This document shows, in pieces, positions 1 to 11,740 of a stretch of DNA of 64,000 bases. A program made the translations under genes and the position numbers. The notes under the pieces were generated by a model. It was not told the origin of the DNA. It did no database searches and was given only the letters and a program-made list of their open reading frames with translations. The number at the start of each line of letters is the position of its first letter. Within the stretch, counting starts at the first letter, position 1. Source of the DNA: Theobroma cacao (taxonomy: Eukaryota; Streptophyta; Magnoliopsida; Malvales; Malvaceae); NCBI RefSeq assembly GCF_000208745.1, contig NC_030859.1, positions 2,655,287 to 2,719,286 on the forward strand, given 5' to 3'.

Positions 1-950
1 TCAACAAGCAGAGGATCAGAGACGGCAGAGACACTTCCTCGTGAAGACCCCCCACCAAGACAACAAAAACCACCCGTCCCACAACCCTTCACTCCCCGAC
101 TTCAACCAACCTCAAGAAGCAAAAGAAGATAACAGCAATCACATCCAACCATGCCCCATGCATGCATCCGCCTCCCCTTCCCCCTAATGAAAAGAACCTA
201 ACCCAAAAGCATGAAGGATCAAGCCACAATAAAAAGCAAACATGGTTGATTCCCAAATAACAAGGAGAAAATCTGTATACAACAAGGAAAGCAAGCAAAT
301 TTGCCCCCCGTGAGAGCAAGCTCCCTAGGCCCAGCCGTGATTTTTCTTCTTTTATCTTTTTCTTTCTTTTTTCTTTTTTACTTTTCTCTTTCCTTTTTTC
401 CTCTTTAATTTTTCTTGTTTCTTTTTTTTTTCATTGACTTAGATTTCAAAGCCAATTCAAGTGGTCCAAAGGCTTTTGCAAGAAGAACACCTGAAAGGAA
501 CCAACTACCTGCCTCAGAAAAAACAAACAAACCGCCATGAAAGAGACATGACTCAAGAACAAAGTCCATAAAGACTTCATATCAAAACAGAACCGGATAA
601 GAGGAGACGACTGAAGCCTAAAGAGTAGAAAATTTCCCCCCCTCCCCTCACTCCCCTCCCCCCTGAAACAAGAGCACACAGACTAAAGAGCAGGATCACA
701 TCCTAGCAACAAGCAGAAACTCAAAATCCAAACCCTTCAAAGAACCAAGGCAATCCCTTCCAAGACAGCCCGCAAGAAACAAAATGTCATAAGGCAAAAG
801 TAAAACCACTAAAGGAGACGAACACCGCAACTCCCCAAGCAAGTCAGAAGAGAAACAAAGATGAAAAGAAGATCAAAAAACAAAACTCCCCCCCATGGCA
901 CAAACCAACACTCCTTAAGCAAGAGATAAGAGAACCAGAGCTACCTTGAA
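1..950. other. Strand-asymmetric, G-poor segment, possibly a mobile-element untranslated region
   Basis: This segment has no convincing gene. On the plus strand it is rich in A and C and poor in G, apart from a nearly pure pyrimidine tract at about 340-435. Read on the minus strand it is T/G-rich with runs of G, for example opposite the C-runs near 636-662. Such composition is seen in long 5' untranslated leaders of plant LINEs, so a LINE leader running off the window start on the minus strand is possible, but no coding domain is visible to prove it. The short open frames here are low-complexity and were not called. Confidence 0.3.
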
Positions 951-3190
951 TCCCATGCTTTTCAAGATTCACAGACAGGCCAAGTATGGCTTGGTTTTTG
1001 TCGTTGCTATTATTTTTATGATTCTTGATTTGATTACCTCTTGATTAGTACATGAATATTTAGTTTAATGATAAGTACATATATTTTTCACTTGAAGAGT
1101 TGAGATTAAATATATATTTTTTTTAATTTAAAAATGAAATTAATCAATTATGCTATGAATTGGGCAATGACCTATGGAGTCTCCATGATAAACCAAATTC
1201 ATGGGTCCAGGAAATTGAAGCTCAATAAACTGAGCCCTCAATACCAAAGTGAATCTTACAGATAATGTATCCAAAATTTGGCCCAAAACTATTTAATCTC
1301 TCAATTCTTCTTGCCGTCAGAGGGAAATGGATTTAAGGCATTATCGTTTAATTTTCTTTTATTAATTAATTCTTTTGTAAAAAAAAAGTGAGTTTCATTT
1401 TTCGGCACCGGTGATACCACGACAAGTCTTACAAAAGATTTTTATGACATAGTGCACGTGGGTATTTGTCTGTACATTCTCAAAAGTTACACCGCACGCC
1501 AAACAAAGTCAGCAAGAAAATTCAGCAAAAGGTCCTTTGCAGGTCCCAACAAAGGATCCTTCAAGGGAATACAGCGAAAAAGCCCATGAGAATCAGATCT
1601 CTCAACAATACCCTGTTTAATTAAATGAAAATAATTAGAGTAAAAGATAAAAGTCTTGTTTGATTTGTCCTTGTAGAACATCTTATTTGATTTTTTCTTA
1701 GATGCCAATATATTTTTATAGCCTTGTGTTATAAATTAGTGACTCCCAAATACACTGAAATTGCATTAATTACTTCGAACAGAGAACAGATTGAGTAAGA
1801 AGTTTGAAAAGCTTGACCAAATATTAATATAATATATACTAGTGTTTTTTGTGAATAATATCATTAATGAAAGTTCTTGAGCAGCACATCAATAAACTCT
1901 ATCAAAATAAAAAGGCTGTCAATGTCAAGCTAATATTGTATCATAATTAAACATTAATATTTTGGTTCATGAGCAGAGCATCCTTTCAAGTTGAGAGGCA
2001 GAGCGATCAAATTAGTTAATTAATTAGATAATGGCTGCTGATGAGAAGAGAACTAGTCTGACATCTAATGACAGTCCATGCAAATCCAAGCTCCAATTTT
2101 TAATTTCTTATGCTGCTTTTTACTAGAATATATATAATTTCAAAAGGGATTGGATATAGTTTATGAATTTGTTATATATCTAAAGCAGCAGGCCAAGTAT
2201 TTATAATTTTTCTGTTCACATCTGAATCCAAACACTTTTGAAGCTTTCAAAGCAGTTAGAATGACAAATTCTTTCTTCACAAATAACAACATTATGTTGC
2301 TTAGACTTGGATGTGTGTCCCATTCTACAGAATGAACAAGATCACGTAGTATAAGGTAGAATCAAAATTAACATATATAGTCTAATAGGGACAAAAAAAA
2401 AATGGATAGAAACAAAAGATTTAATTGAAAATTGAACTTTGCAATTCCAATAATTAATCATGATCTTGGATTTTATCACAAAAAAATAGTTTTTTCCTAA
2501 CACGTAAATTTAATCTATTTCATCTCAGAATTTGAACAAGTATAACGTTTTTAAGTTAATTTAGCACACAAAATAAAATTTTTATATAATTTTTTTAAAG
2601 AATCTGGTTTAATTAAGTCCCTCAATATTAAATTATCTCACTTGGGTTTGGTGTTGGTTTCTTTTCAATTTATATCCTCCAAAACAAGAAAGGAGAATTG
2701 CTACAAATAGGAACAAGCTGCAAAAGGGAACGTCATTGGTTTTAACTTAAAGCGACTCGATCACCCAATTCCATTTCATTGGAAACCATTTTTCCTGTTT
2801 TGGCCAACTGGGAACCATTTTTCCTTGCAACTTCGCAGAAAAGACGATAAGTGCTTGGTTGCTATTGACAATTTCAAACACCATTTGCTTCCGTACATAA
2901 CGTTATTACGATGATTTAACAAAGTCCTACAACCACTTTATAAAATTAACTCAAATTCAAAGTTCCTTGTGATTTTTGAGTTTGACTATAATTACAACTA
3001 TGCCAATCCAATTGATCAATTTGTGTATAAAAGCACAACAAGATATGCGAGGTTAATCTTTGTAAGCAACTGCTCCAATAATTTGAACACTGCAAAAGTG
3101 CCAGGGTGAGCTTTCTTCTTCTTCTTTTCATTCATTTTCGGTCAATTTGAGCTGCTGAGACTAATTTAGCTTTGGAACGGGAGGCTTGCC
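951..3190. other. AT-rich intergenic region
   Basis: I see no gene, RNA or recognisable transposon. The stretch is AT-rich with many homopolymer runs. The part from about 2700 to 3190 is probably the promoter and 5' leader of the F-box gene that starts at 3191. Confidence 0.4.
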
Positions 3191-4908
3191 ATGGAATTAA
3201 ATGCGGGAGATTTCATCAGCAGTTTACCTGATGAGATTCTTTTCCATATAATTTCTTTACTTCCCTTTGAATCTGCTATCCAAACCATTTTCCTGTCTAC
3301 CCGATGGAGGTTGTTGTGGAACTTGGCTCTGGTGCAACATGGAAGCAAAGAAGATGTTCCCACTGCAGTTTCTGGTTTCCTTACAAATTTTGATGAGCAC
3401 AATCCAACAAGGAATACTAGAAGGCTTCGGTTCCATTTTGGCGAAGATGGTGTCCTCTCAGCAATTATTGCACCCAACCATAAACTTCACCTGGATTTCT
3501 CTGCAGATAACCAGGAACATCCAAGGCAGTTTGGTTGGCAGATAGAGTTGAACCCCCAAAATCTTAGTCTCCAGCCAACTCCCTCCACCTTCTTCGTTAA
3601 GACCCTTTGCCTGGTATCAGTAAACCACCTTAGCAGTGAAGCTGTTTCTTCTATGGTCTCAAGGTTTCAGCTTCTTGAAAACCTGAAAATCATTGGATGC
3701 AGTGGATTGGAATCCTTAAGCATCGATTCTGATACAAAGCTTTTAAACCTAACCATCTTTGATTGTCCACAGTTGAAATCTCTCCATATTAGATCCTATA
3801 AACTTAGAAACTTTTGGTATAGAGGGCAATTCCCTTGGTTTTGGCCTGAGTTTCATTTCAACCTGGCAAACGCCATGCTTGATTCTAGGCAAGGGCCTGG
3901 CTACAGTACCTTCAGGACTATTGATTTTGATCGAGTCTTGCTGACAATAAAGAATTCTGAAATTTTCACGTTGTGCAAATGGACTTTTGAGGTATATTGC
4001 TGCATTTTTCTAATATCAGTTTCAAACTATGCTGCTTTCTGACAAAGTCCTTATTAATTAAGACAATGAATTACTTTATGTTGCTTACATATTAAATATA
4101 AATAAATTCTAGTTAATCAAAAATCCTTTACCCATGCAGGCATTAGTCTGTCCATCGCTGTCATCTTTTCGAGCTGCTTTCCAGTTTTATAGACTAAAGG
4201 AGCTGTGGTGGATTGATAATTATTCCAAGGGCTTGTACAATAGTGATGCTCTAATCACCTTCTTGGAACTCTGTCCTTCCTTAGAGCGACTCTTCGTGAC
4301 TGTAAGTTTATTTTTCCCTTGACTTTAAGAGACAGAACTTGAATTTTCTTGATTTCTCTCCTCCTGACAGTGATTTTTAATTTTCTTGATTTCTCTCCTC
4401 CTGACAGTGATTTTTAATTTTCCTACATTTCTTGTGATATTGATGACATTGCTAGTATTTGAAAGAACTCTTAAAACGAAACTCTAAAAATGCAATAAGG
4501 TAAGGCAAAATTTTGATCCTTCTTGACAGAGGAATTGAAACATAGTGATTATTGAATGTGCAGATTGATCATGAGAGCTATGTCATGCCAAGTACTGCCA
4601 CATGTTCCAAGCAAGTAGGTAAATACACAAAATTGCAGCATCTCAAAGTGGTTAAATTGGAGGGATTTGCCAATCACGAGGATGAGATTTTGTTCACTGA
4701 GCGTTTGCAAGATGTTGTTGCGGCGAAACCAGTAATCCTAACAACACTAGATGGGATATGTTTCTGGAATTTGACTAAGGTACCTTCACATGAACCTCAG
4801 CAGCCAGAAGAGACTTCACTACTTTCACAAGAAAAGTACCTTTACAAGTTTGTTCCAGTGAAAAACATCAATGAGTTATGTCCCACTCATGCTCACATGA
4901 GCTTGTAG
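3191..4908 (+). CDS. F-box / leucine-rich-repeat protein (FBD-type family)
   Basis: Three exons are proposed: 3191-3991, 4140-4301 and 4564-4908. All have GT-AG borders and phase 0, giving about 435 residues. The N-terminus carries an F-box (SLPDEILFHIISLLPFES, residues about 12-29, followed by a TRWRLLWN segment), the usual SKP1-binding part of SCF ubiquitin ligases. Residues about 130-215 show irregular leucine-rich repeats (LKIIGCSGLESLSI, LTIFDCPQLKSLHI), the expected substrate-binding face. The C-terminal exon has the KLQHLKVVKLEGFANHEDE pattern typical of the FBD region of plant F-box/LRR proteins. Substrate unknown. The F-box and LRR are clear; the exon 2/3 borders rest on splice signals only. 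These families turn over quickly, so loss of function in some accessions would not surprise. Confidence 0.75.
4342..4415. repeat. 37-bp tandem duplication in an intron
   Basis: Two adjacent, essentially identical 37-bp copies (4342-4378 and 4379-4415) plus a few bases of a third lie in the second intron of the F-box gene. The unit contains a polypyrimidine tract followed by CAG, so it duplicates a decoy 3' splice site. Confidence 0.85.
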
Positions 4909-6040
4909 GCCCCAGAATAGCAAGTTTCTCTGGCCACATACAGTCTCCTTCATAAGGCTATAGCACTATACGTGATGCACTTTTTGTTGCATAAATTCTC
5001 CATACACTTAACAGAAATATACATAGTTCAGTAAAGATTATGTGCAATAAGCACCCTTTATCCTTGATTTGTTGAAATTTTGTATAGTTAAGACCCTGCT
5101 TCAACAGGAAACAAATAAAAAGAGTATGAGCCTTCCCTGTAATGTGGAAGGGTGTGCTACAAGTTGAGAAGATTCATTGGTTCCCTTCAAGATTCTTTTG
5201 TCAATAAACATTTTATCAAGCTATTTCCATATTTGTCAGAATGCATCATAAAACCAGCAGATATCCAAAATTTTTTTAATGTAATGATCATGTTCTATAT
5301 ATCCGGCGATAAAAAAGGAGATGAAGTGGTATCTTATAGGACAGATAGAGAATCAAGTCAAAAAGAAAGCGTATAAACAATTGCTTATAGTTTCTCCAAA
5401 AAATTGGTACAATACTCACTAAAACGTTTTGCCATAATCCAAGTCAATGAGTCATTTCTTGCTCTCTAAGCTCATGAATACAAATCAATAACGTGAAGCT
5501 CTTCGCAGTCACCATAATCTTTTGTTGTTTTCTGGGTTTTTTTATTTGGTTGATTCAATTAAGGCACACCATAATCTTTTGGGTTTTTAAATTGTTCATA
5601 TTTAAACTGATATTTAGATTTTAATTTCATCAATTAAGTCAATTAACATTTCTTTGTATCTAAGGCTGATAAAAATAAATCAAGCAGGTTGAATCTCTAA
5701 ATTTGAAACTTCTGCACCCCAAAAGAAAAGTTTGTAGCTGTTGACCTTGCCCAAAATCTGGGATTGACTTTATCCAAAAGTTCAACTTTGAAGTTTCATA
5801 CTACTACTTTTAAAACTATGATAACGTCATAAGTGTAATGTTTGAATACATCGTGCATCAATTTATATCCTGTAAGTCTACAATCAGCTTTCACATGTAA
5901 GATATTCAATATTCACAAGTAGGTCAATAAATATAACTTATATAATGATGAATGTGTTTGAAAGGAATTATAAAATATAAAGGAAGATATATAGCAGCCT
6001 CATCCTGGTATCATCTTCCTCTGATTCAATTACGTATAAC
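4909..6040. other. Intergenic region, 3' side of the F-box gene
   Basis: Presumed 3' untranslated region of the F-box gene followed by AT-rich spacer. I see no supported gene. A 74-codon open frame at 5152-5376 has no recognisable features and was not called. Confidence 0.35.
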
Positions 6041-6265
6041 TTTGAGTATTCCTAGTAATGCTCAATCTGTTCCCTGTTCCTGACTTCCTGCTGATTTTGA
6101 GCAACCGTGTCTTTTGCATCAATAAAAGCTGTTTTGTTTAAAGTTTATGAACAACCTGGTGTCGGAAACAATAATATTAATTTGAGTATTCCTAGCTGGT
6201 AGTTTTCAGAGTATCTGATGCAATTTCAGCAAGCCTTAAATGTTTGCCAACAAACAGGGCAAATG
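6041..6265. repeat. Diverged direct repeat, copy 1 (partner 6700-6970)
   Basis: The stretch beginning TATTCCTAGTAATGCTCAAT shares order and wording with 6700-6970: an ATGCTCAATC block, a CAATAAAA block, an AACAATCCGGTG/AACAACCTGGTG block, then a GGTAGTTTTCAG block. The copies are clearly diverged and have indels. Copy 1 leads directly into the TIP exon relic, so the repeat may be 3' flanking sequence of an old TIP duplicate. Confidence 0.55.
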
Positions 6266-6340
6266 CATGAACCAGGGATGCAGCTACAAGGCCGGCTGGT
6301 GTACTTGACCCATGACCGTTCAGCTTGTTTGACAACAAAA
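6245..6340 (-). pseudogene. Relic of TIP aquaporin exon 2
   Basis: Read on the minus strand, this stretch encodes a peptide matching the start of exon 2 of the intact TIP gene downstream: a KLNGHGSSTPAG segment, then GLVAASLVHAFALFVG. At the DNA level it is close to 8400-8483, with scattered substitutions and a disrupted acceptor side. Nothing corresponding to the first NPA motif follows, and no exon 1 or 3 is visible nearby. It is therefore a truncated copy of a neighbouring TIP gene and not a functional gene. Confidence 0.8.
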
Positions 6341-6699
6341 ACATTCAGCCAATAATTAAACTAATTCATTCATTTCTTTTCATCATTGTAAAAGTTTCTA
6401 CTTAAAATAATTTAATAATGCTATTAATAGATTGAATGGTTTCATGTTTAAATGTTTAGAAATAGGATTATTAATCTCTTCCTTTCTTACCAATAAAAAG
6501 CTTGAAATTGGCTATACTCTCAAAGGATTACTCTAACATGTTCACTTTGAAAAGCCTAGAGAAAATTTGAAGTACCATACATGTGGAAGCAGAAGAGTGA
6601 ACAGTATGCTTCATCTGTTTCTACTGCAAATGCCAATCATCAGAATTACATAATTTAGTTCCACAGATTTCTTTGTAGCCAATGGAGTATGACTTTCAG

Positions 6700-6970
6700 C
6701 ATTCCTAATCATGCTCAATCAGTGTTGTTCTGTTTCTGGTTGCTTGCTGGTCTTGTGCAGTCGTTTCAATTGGATCAATAAAAAGTTGCCTAATTTGAGT
6801 TCATCAACAATCCGGTGTGGGAATATTGCGATTTTTGAATTGTCTACATAGCTTAAAGTCCTCCACATTGTGGGAAATTGGTGCTCGTGATCTACCTTTT
6901 AATCCCTTCATGATACTTCCTTGTCAATTTAGATGGTAGTTTTCAGTAGATAGCTGGTACATCAGCGTAA
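6700..6970. repeat. Diverged direct repeat, copy 2 (partner 6041-6265)
   Basis: Second copy of the block described at 6041-6265, offset by about 660 bp. Shared landmarks in the same order are ATTCCTAATCATGCTCAATC, GGATCAATAAAAAG, CATCAACAATCCGGTGTGGG and GATGGTAGTTTTCAG. It lies downstream (3') of the intact TIP gene. Confidence 0.5.
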
Positions 6971-7306
6971 CTTGTATCAGAATTCTAGTGAAAAGGATTG
7001 ATCATGGACTAGAATTTCTTAACTGAGATTTCCAGATAAACCAGATAAATAAACTGAGATAAGGAAGAAAAGAGTACTTATAGAATCACCTTTCAAAAAA
7101 GATAAGGAAGTAAAGAGAGAAAAGAAGCTCTTATGCACTCATATAACAAATTTCAAACAAAACTACAACAACAACAAAAGTACAAGAAACCCAAATTCAA
7201 CCCTAATTTTCAACCTGAGAAACAATCACTTTCCTTCCCAACTTTTATTCCCTCCATGACCTAAAAATGTCAGAGAGAAACTTCACCCTTGACAAAAAGG
7301 AAATTC

Positions 7307-9012
7307 TTAGAAATCACTGGTAGAAAGAGGCTCATGGGTGGCATCACCAATGAAAATGTTGTCATAGACAACGGCTGCAATGGCAGCCCCAATCAATGGA
7401 CCAAGCCAGTAGACCCAGTGGTTAGTCCAGGTCCAGCTAACAACAGCAGGACCGAATGACACTGCTGGGTTCATGGAGGCCCCATCAAAAGCACCACCAG
7501 CCAAGATGTTGGCACCCACTATGAAACCAATAGCAATAGGGGCAATAATCCCCAAATTTCCTTTCTTTGGATCCACTGCTGTGGCATATACTGTGTAGAC
7601 TAGGCCGAAAGTCATCACTATCTCGAAGACCAGTGCGTTCCAGGCGGATACATCAGAGGACAGGGAGAAAGCCGACGTTTCCTGCAGTTGATCAAATCAA
7701 AAATAAAATGAAACATTGAACCAATTTTTGGTTACCGATATTGGACATTTTCAGGCTGATAGAAATTAGAACTAAATTGACTTGAAAGCTCCAACAAAAG
7801 GATTATGACTGATTAGTCACCCTTATAATTAAATCTTATAGATTTTCTTACATGAATGTTCAAATTCAAGCGTGTTAGTTAAGACTAAAAAGTTATTTGA
7901 TGGGCATGTTTATGCTGCCCTTGTGAGGATGGCAGGGGTGGTGTCGATGCTACAGATTAACTTTTTGTTTCTGTAGCTTATCTTGTTGGATTGGAGGTTG
8001 GGTTTCCTCCTTGATGGTTTGTAATTACGTTTCTTTTGTTGAATAAACTATCAACTTTTTTTTAAAAAAAGTTAAAGACGGAGAAGTTTTTCCGGACCCT
8101 CATGTTCTTAATTTGTGTTGAGTCAGGTCCAAGTTTGAGGCTCGTCTTGCATTAAATTGTTGAACTTTTCCATGTTCTTTCAAGTCTCATAAAGCGGCAA
8201 GATGATTAAAATTTTTCACAGGCTGCGCTTACCAAACCACCGGTGGCGAATTTAAGGAGCAAGCAAGCGACGACTGAGCCTAGCAACTGTGCAATCCAGT
8301 ACAAAATGCCTCTCAACAAAGTAATGTTGCCTCCAATGAACGCACCAAAGGTCACAGCAGGGTTGACATGACCCCCTGAAATGTTTGCACCAACCGACAC
8401 CGCCACAAACAGGGCAAATGCATGAGCCAATGATGCAGCCACAAGTCCGGCTGGTGTGCTTGACCCATTATTGGTCAGCTTGTCTGCCCAGTGGAAACAT
8501 CAGCCCGTTAATAACCATTGTTTCAAACTTCGGTCACAATATTCTAAGACACTAAATTATCATTTTGAAAATTTTTTATATAATAAAAAGATTAGTCTAT
8601 GATCAAAGAGTCTTTGAGAAAGCAAAAAAATTATGCACCTTGTGACGCACGTAGAATTTTCATTTTGAAAATTTTCTATATAATATAAAGGTTAGTCTAT
8701 GATCAAAAAGTCTTTGAAAAAGAAAAAAAAAATTAAACATGTTGTGACTCACGTTATGAAATGAATTATTCAAAAAATAACACAACACTTTTCATGAAAA
8801 ATTTCTAAACACATAATTACATGAAATAGACTATTTAGTTTTATTAAGACGTAGAAAATGTTCAAATTCGAGATCTTACTAAAAGCCATGCCAGACCCTT
8901 CCCCGGCGAATACGAAAATAAGCATAGAAAAGAACTCCGCAAAAGCCGCCTTTAGTGCATCTGGCTGGCTCGCCTCTCCCGGTGTTCCGATCGCAATTCT
9001 ATTGATTGGCAT
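7307..9012 (-). CDS. TIP1;3: Tonoplast intrinsic protein, TIP1;3-like aquaporin
   Basis: Three minus-strand exons join to 252 residues: 9012-8880, 8483-8233 and 7681-7307. The protein begins [19 protein letters not shown], as in TIP1-class proteins, and ends with a short cytosolic tail. Six membrane helices are expected, with two pore motifs: NPA at about residues 85-87 ([11 protein letters not shown]) and NPA at about 199-201 ([11 protein letters not shown]). The residue after the second NPA is valine where many aquaporins have arginine, as in the TIP1 His-Ile-Ala-Val selectivity filter. TIP1 proteins move water, and often urea or hydrogen peroxide, across the vacuolar membrane; TIP1;3 of Arabidopsis is known from pollen. 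Length matches Arabidopsis TIP1;3 (252 residues), and the gene looks intact. Assignment to TIP1;3 rather than TIP1;1 or TIP1;2 is from remembered sequence. Confidence 0.93.
8560..8757. repeat. Tandem duplication of about 100 bp in TIP intron 1
   Basis: Two adjacent copies start at about 8560 and 8660 (period near 100 bp). Each begins TCATTTTGAAAATTTT, continues through TTAGTCTATGATCAAA and AGTCTTTGA, and ends with a TTGTGAC.CACGT block. They differ by scattered substitutions and small indels. Confidence 0.8.
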
Positions 9013-9146
9013 TTTCTGGAAAAATTTTTCCTCAACCCTAAATTCTTTCTTCCAATGTAAGTATCAAGAGTTATTTCTTGCTCCTTTGCTTTCTTTAGGT
9101 GTAGCTCTCAATTTTGTGTTGGCTTGAAGTGTTTAGTAAGCGCTTC

Positions 9147-9155
9147 CTTTTATAT
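9147..9155 (-). promoter_or_regulatory. Candidate TATA box of the TIP gene
   Basis: On the minus strand the sequence reads ATATAAAAG about 135 bp upstream of the TIP start codon, a spacing that leaves a leader of roughly 100 nt. Confidence 0.5.
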
Positions 9156-11238
9156 GTACCTAAAATAACGGCTAAGGAACCGGTAATGAAGGTACCCGGT
9201 AAAAAACCACATTGGAAGGGGTAGGGGCCATATTTTTAAGCCACATGTCGGTGGCTTTACAGCTAATAAATTGTACCATAGGTTACCACGTGTGTGGCTG
9301 TGATTAATTGTAGCTACGGACAATTCGGCCAGGAAGAGATCTGGATCGCCGACCAAACGATGCGGTGGGACCAGGATGATGATTGTGTGGTTTGTGGTCC
9401 ATTGGCAGGCCCGTAGAGGCGAGCGAGATGGGCGGCTGGAAACCGACCATTTGAATATTTAAAATTAAACGTGGGATTCTTGATGTCCTTTTTGTGGGGC
9501 CCATGGAAATAGGCTTTGCTGCGCTTTTGGTGTGGTTGTAAATGGGCCCATTAAGATCCAACCACTTTACTGTCAATAATACTACTATTTACTTACTTTT
9601 AATTTGGCAACAAGTTGTATTTTATTTTCTTTGAAACATAATCCGTGATAATCACCCATCTTATATAAAAAAGAGATGAAATTAATTTTAATTTTATAAT
9701 TAAAAGTTTTTTTAATTAATTTATATATTTTTTGAATTAAAAATGTAAACTTGCGATAAATGATATTAAAATTTATTCAACTCTTTACTAATATGGAATC
9801 TCATATAAAAAATACAAGATAACTCCATATTCAAGTGAGTAACTCTATTCTATAAATGAAAAGACTAATGCAACTAGTGATAGATTTAGATTTTAGATGA
9901 AGTGTGACTAAAAGGTAATAATAAAGATAATTATTTTATATATGTCATCAACTCCTGTCACCACCTTAGTTCCTCGTTAGTGAATGCAATAAGAATATTA
10001 AATAATTAAGTAAAATGGCATATCACAAATCCCATATCAATAAAAATCTTCTTCTATCTAACAATGAATTATCAGACATTGACCATCACATGATGACTGT
10101 TTTAAATTTTAGTTTGCCTTAGAACTTTGCTAATAATCCAATCCGTGATGTGAGGAAAAGGTAAGATGATGAATGATTATTGGTATAAAGACTGCAATAA
10201 AACACACCAACCACTTGTTTTTCCTTGTGTTCCTGTCAAACTGTATAAGATCTTTCGAGCCGTCCTTTCTTGATGAAAAGCAAAATTATTGGCTACCTAG
10301 GTTGACTGCACCATGTGATTAAATGCCTATGTTAGTGAGGCTTCTAATTATTATTTTAATCCAATTTTTTAATGCACAAACTTGATAAGAAAACAAATTA
10401 GGTGAAGCCTAAAAACAACAATATCCTTAAGCATTAGGTTGAGTATGAGGTGGAAAAATTAGATGTGCCATTAATCATAATAAAGAAACCAAACGTGACA
10501 ACCCAAGGTCTAAGTTTCAACCACAACCTTCTCTTAGTATTACATATAATAATCATTAGATTTTTTTAAATTTTCATCATATGTAAGTTCGATTTAATCT
10601 CAAAATACATTTTTACTTTATATATTCGACATATAAATAGTTATATCTTGCATACCCAACTTTATTTTATCGTGATTATAATTCTTGCTCATTTATATAA
10701 TTTTATACAAATTTATCACAATGGTTTCCATCAGTTAAGTAATGATATTATTGTTTACGTACACTCCATGAACTGTCTTGCCGACAGCAATGGATGGCAA
10801 AATACGAGCAGACTCTTTATCATATTGGACCGACCAATTCCCATAAATAGAGCTTCTCGTGCAATCAACTTACATCATTTGTAATAATTGAACTTGTTCC
10901 CTTTTTATATTTTCTTCTTGACTGATCCCACCCAATGATCATTGTCCTTTAGTTAGGAGGTTGAGATTTCTCGTGGGGTAATAGCCTGCAAGAGAATTCT
11001 AAGAGAAGTTGTCATTTTCCTCTCGTGATTTGTTAAAGATTCGACTCTTCTCCATTGCTCAAAATTCCTGATAGATACGAGCCTGCGAAAGCTACACCCT
11101 CCGGTTGGACGAACACTGTGTGGCCTAAATGGGTTCTGAAATTGGATCTGAACCACTAGTTTTAAAGCAATAGAACAGATATTCCTGCAAATTGAATTGA
11201 CTAGAGTTTTCAATTTATAATGTTTGTGCTTTTGTTTC
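9156..11238. other. Intergenic region upstream of TIP
   Basis: The first several hundred bases are probably the TIP promoter. The rest is AT-rich spacer without a supported gene. A 90-codon minus-strand frame at 9304-9576 and a 78-codon plus-strand frame at 10648-10884 have no recognisable features. Confidence 0.35.
9287..9292. promoter_or_regulatory. G-box / ABRE-like element upstream of TIP
   Basis: A palindromic CACGTG about 275 bp upstream of the TIP start reads ACACGTGG on the minus strand, an ABRE/G-box core bound by bZIP or bHLH factors. Function is inferred from the motif only. Confidence 0.35.
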
Positions 11239-11694
11239 TGTTAGGATAGTCTTGAATTGTTATTTAATTAATTGGGATTGTTTAATTCTAATTAAATTAG
11301 TATACCTTATAAATAGTCTTTAAATCTAGTTAGATTACAATAACAATTCCTAATTATATTAGGATAAGATTCCTAATTATATTAGGATAAAGTTATTGTA
11401 TTTGATACTATAAAAGGACCCTATGGGTTAAAGAATAATAATCACCTAGATTTAGAGAGAGTGGTTTAGGTGTACGTGGGATAAGGGTTATGAGTTTGAG
11501 ACTGTTCTTGTAATCTCCTGATTTTTCTCTTAGCGAATTTTTCTCTGTTGTTGTGCCCGTGGACGTAGGTCATCAAAAGACCGAACCACGTAAAGTCTTG
11601 TGTTCTTGTGGGTGTGCTTGATTTCTTTCTTTATTCTATTGATTGGGTTAGATTTTGGGCAATTCTTTAGAGACAATTCCGCAATTTCCCAACA
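11239..11694 (+). repeat. 5' LTR of copia element 1
   Basis: 456-bp terminal repeat, TGTTAGG...CCCAACA. It contains an ATAAAAGG TATA-like box at about 11411-11418. A 15-bp block TTCCTAATTATATTAGGATAA is repeated internally near 11346-11391. Confidence 0.95.
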
Positions 11695-11697
11695 AAC

Positions 11698-11709
11698 TGG
11701 TATCAGAGC
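11698..11709 (+). other. Primer-binding site of copia element 1
   Basis: TGGTATCAGAGC lies three bases after the 5' LTR. It matches the 3' end complement of plant initiator tRNA-Met, the usual primer for plant Ty1/copia elements. Confidence 0.93.
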
Positions 11710-11740
11710 TTCAAGGTCTTGGATCAATCTGAATCTCGCT

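Noticed and set aside
3166..3477. 103-codon minus-strand frame over the F-box start
   Set aside because: It overlaps the F-box coding sequence in antisense and has no family features.
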